Assembly: GCA_902766325.1 (NCBI GenBank)
Contig: CACXDF010000208.1
Coordinates: forward strand, 1 to 6,133
Length of the DNA: 6,133 bases
DNA from: an uncultured Eubacteriales bacterium
GTDB lineage: Bacteria; Bacillota; Clostridia; Christensenellales; DTU072
Direction: 5' to 3'
The notes beneath the pieces are model-generated. The model was not told the DNA's origin, searched no databases, and worked only from the letters and a program-made list of their open reading frames with translations. The translations under genes and the position numbers were made by a program. Positions within the stretch are counted from its first letter, which is position 1; every line of letters starts with the position of its first letter. Shown here piece after piece: positions 4,375 to 6,133 of the stretch.

Positions 4375-6133
4375 TCAGCCTTTTTTATGTTCCATCTTGA
4401 ACTTATAATACTTCTTTGCAATGCGTAAGTAGAGGTTTTTAACGGATGCGGCGAACGTCATTCCGAGCGGAGAAATCTTACGTACTTTTCTCGATACGAC
4501 GATATCGTAAACGATATAAACGTAGTACAACGCAAAGATGATCTCGAACGCTGCGATAACGTACATTATAGGCAGGTGTCCGGACCAAACGGGAGCGGAA
4601 TCAGCCGTGAACGGCACCATTAATTCTACGTAAGAAACGTTAATGAACATCATTGTCGCAAAAGCAACGAATGCAAAGAAAATACGTTTTTCTTTATTCA
4701 TTACGGCATACATAAGCATTAGGATCAAGGAGACGAACATAGACATCGGATTCATATCGTTTGCGAATACGAACATCATATTGATGAAAGCCGTCGCAAG
4801 CAAAATCAAATTCATTCTGTTCTTGAATTTGAAATATGCGAATCCGGACAGACCGAGCATAAACACGATAAAGATGATCGTGACGACCAGAGACGAAGTT
4901 GTGATCTCGGTCATATTATTTCCGAGCATTGCCTGGAAGTTAAAGGCGTTGATCGAATAGAGCGTTCCTTTATAAAGTTCGCTCCAAGCATAATCAAACC
5001 AATAGAACGGTTTTCCGTCCTGAATATAATTGATCGCGAACGGAACGCTGATCGCATAATAAACGAAGAACGACAAAACGAGGATACAGCTTGCTGCAAT
5101 GATATTTTTGTATTCTCTCGTGCGGATCGAATTGATGCAAACAAGTACGGTATAAAACGCAACGAAAGGCGCAAAGAATAGCGCGGACTGCGAGAACAGG
5201 AATGCGCCGAAGAAGGAACAAGCCGTTCCGATATAATTATTGTCCAGCATGAACTTAACGGTCAAAATAAGAAGCAATGCGGTGACGCTTTCCGTATATC
5301 CCCATAAAGAACTGCCTGCAAAAACGACCGGCAAACAGAGATAGAGGCTCGAGATAACGGTCGCGCCGATCTTGCCGACTTGTTTTTTAACGATCAGATA
5401 CAGCACGTAAGCCGCGCCGATATCCGCGATCGCCGCAAAGAATCGAATAAAGAACAGCGTCGCCATATAAGGATTGGATTTCTCGAATATACGACCGAAC
5501 AAACCGCAAAAACCGAGGAAATACAGTTGAAGGGGCGACGAAGAGGCGCTCATTACGGTATATCCCGCGTCGGTAGCGAAATCTCCGCCCGCCGAATGCA
5601 ACAGATATTGCGGACCATGTTGAGCGATAAAGAGAGCTTGCGTAGCAAGACCCTGCGCGTTATATCCGATAAAGATATTGGCATTAGCGAATGCGGAAGC
5701 GATAGACGTACTCAAAATATCGATAAGCAATCTGACGATCAATCCGATCCCGACGAAAACGCCGATACCGAGCCATTTATTTTCGCTCATTGTTTTCATA
5801 AGCGGATGTTTATACCCTATTCCGTTGTTATTGTCGGGATCGTCGAGAGCGAGGTGACGACGGAACATAACGTATGCTGCGACGCAAACGGCAACCGTCA
5901 GGACTGCGCCCATAACGATATAGAAAACATTAAAGACGTCTACCTGACCATAATAGTCGGATGCGAACACACCCGTAAAATTTGCTTCGTCCGCGGCGTT
6001 TTTAGAAATCCGTTTAACGGAAAAGGCGTCAAGAACCAATTTGATCTTAGCGGGAGCGTCTTCGGAAGCTACTCTTAAAACAACGGTGGCGTCGCCGGTT
6101 TTTTTTGCGCGGAAAGAAACCGTATAATCTTGA
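4375..6133 (-). CDS. Polytopic membrane protein resembling GT-C glycosyltransferases (COG5542/Gpi18-like), 5' end outside the window
   Basis: 585 residues are visible (first codon 6132-6130) and the frame stays open to the edge, so the true start is beyond it. The in-frame TTG at 6039 has no ribosome binding site and is not the start. Visible residues 1-40 (DYTVSFRAKKTGDATVVLRV onward to LDAFSV) look like the last strands of an extracytoplasmic beta-sandwich, carbohydrate-binding-like domain. About 12-13 hydrophobic segments follow, at roughly 67-90, 121-141, 199-216, 221-247, 258-274, 281-296, 301-333 (one or two), 343-364, 413-433, 439-457, 463-477, 483-501 and 520-546. GT-C-like landmarks are SSSPLQLYF (197-205), SLWGYTESV (275-283, compare WGQxDS) and SINAFNFQAMLGNN (393-406, compare NAFNxWALxG). 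The C-terminus is short, basic and probably cytoplasmic. Likely role is sugar transfer or binding at the cell surface; substrate unknown. Several expected acidic/motif residues are altered, so activity is doubtful. Confidence 0.72.
   Translation of the reverse strand, partial: QDYTVSFRAKKTGDATVVLRVASEDAPAKIKLVLDAFSVKRISKNAADEANFTGVFASDYYGQVDVFNVFYIVMGAVLTVAVCVAAYVMFRRHLALDDPDNNNGIGYKHPLMKTMSENKWLGIGVFVGIGLIVRLLIDILSTSIASAFANANIFIGYNAQGLATQALFIAQHGPQYLLHSAGGDFATDAGYTVMSASSSPLQLYFLGFCGLFGRIFEKSNPYMATLFFIRFFAAIADIGAAYVLYLIVKKQVGKIGATVISSLYLCLPVVFAGSSLWGYTESVTALLLILTVKFMLDNNYIGTACSFFGAFLFSQSALFFAPFVAFYTVLVCINSIRTREYKNIIAASCILVLSFFVYYAISVPFAINYIQDGKPFYWFDYAWSELYKGTLYSINAFNFQAMLGNNMTEITTSSLVVTIIFIVFMLGLSGFAYFKFKNRMNLILLATAFINMMFVFANDMNPMSMFVSLILMLMYAVMNKEKRIFFAFVAFATMMFINVSYVELMVPFTADSAPVWSGHLPIMYVIAAFEIIFALYYVYIVYDIVVSRKVRKISPLGMTFAASVKNLYLRIAKKYYKFKMEHKKG

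Noticed and set aside
6037..6039. TTG at 6039 as the start of the membrane protein
   Set aside because: No Shine-Dalgarno precedes it and the same frame stays open with plausible beta-strand sequence to the window edge, so the gene starts outside.
5380..6078. 232-codon open frame on the plus strand opposite the membrane protein gene
   Set aside because: The composition is charged and low in recognisable motifs, and the antisense frame encodes a coherent multi-spanning membrane protein. Treated as a shadow.

Overview
The window looks like chromosomal DNA from a Bacillota (Clostridia-type) bacterium. The evidence is the housekeeping gene order tmcAL / pta-ackA-rpmF-plsX, strong AGGAGG-type ribosome binding sites, textbook sigma-A promoters in AT-rich spacers, and coding regions of moderate G+C. 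Genus or species cannot be told from the sequence alone. No phage, IS element, CRISPR array, tRNA or rRNA was seen.

Layout from left to right. Bases 1-419 (minus) hold the first 139 codons of plsX, cut by the window edge. Bases 499-684 (minus) are rpmF (ribosomal protein L32), with a perfect TTGACA-17-TATAAT promoter in the 92-bp gap before it. Bases 777-1976 (minus) are ackA and 1990-2991 (minus) are pta, a tight two-gene operon separated by 13 bp. A 122-bp divergent spacer (2992-3113) carries the pta-ackA promoter and a weaker candidate promoter for tmcAL. tmcAL (3114-4304, plus) ends at a bidirectional terminator (4326-4350), which it shares with a convergent gene for a large polytopic membrane protein (4375 to beyond 6133, minus). 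That protein resembles GT-C-fold glycosyltransferases, and its N-terminus lies outside the window.

How the genes fit together. Pta and AckA convert acetyl-CoA to acetate through acetyl phosphate, yielding ATP. The divergent neighbour TmcAL consumes acetate and ATP to acetylate the wobble cytidine of elongator tRNA-Met. rpmF-plsX joins ribosome assembly to the start of phospholipid synthesis, a pairing common in bacteria. The usual DUF177 (YceD/YlbN) gene before rpmF is missing. The membrane protein appears to be a separate cell-envelope gene.

No clearly new biological system is visible. The features most worth a second look are three abutting inverted repeats filling the ackA-rpmF gap, an rpmF Shine-Dalgarno sequence displayed in a hairpin loop next to an 8-bp direct repeat, and the apparent loss of catalytic-type motifs in the GT-C-like membrane protein.
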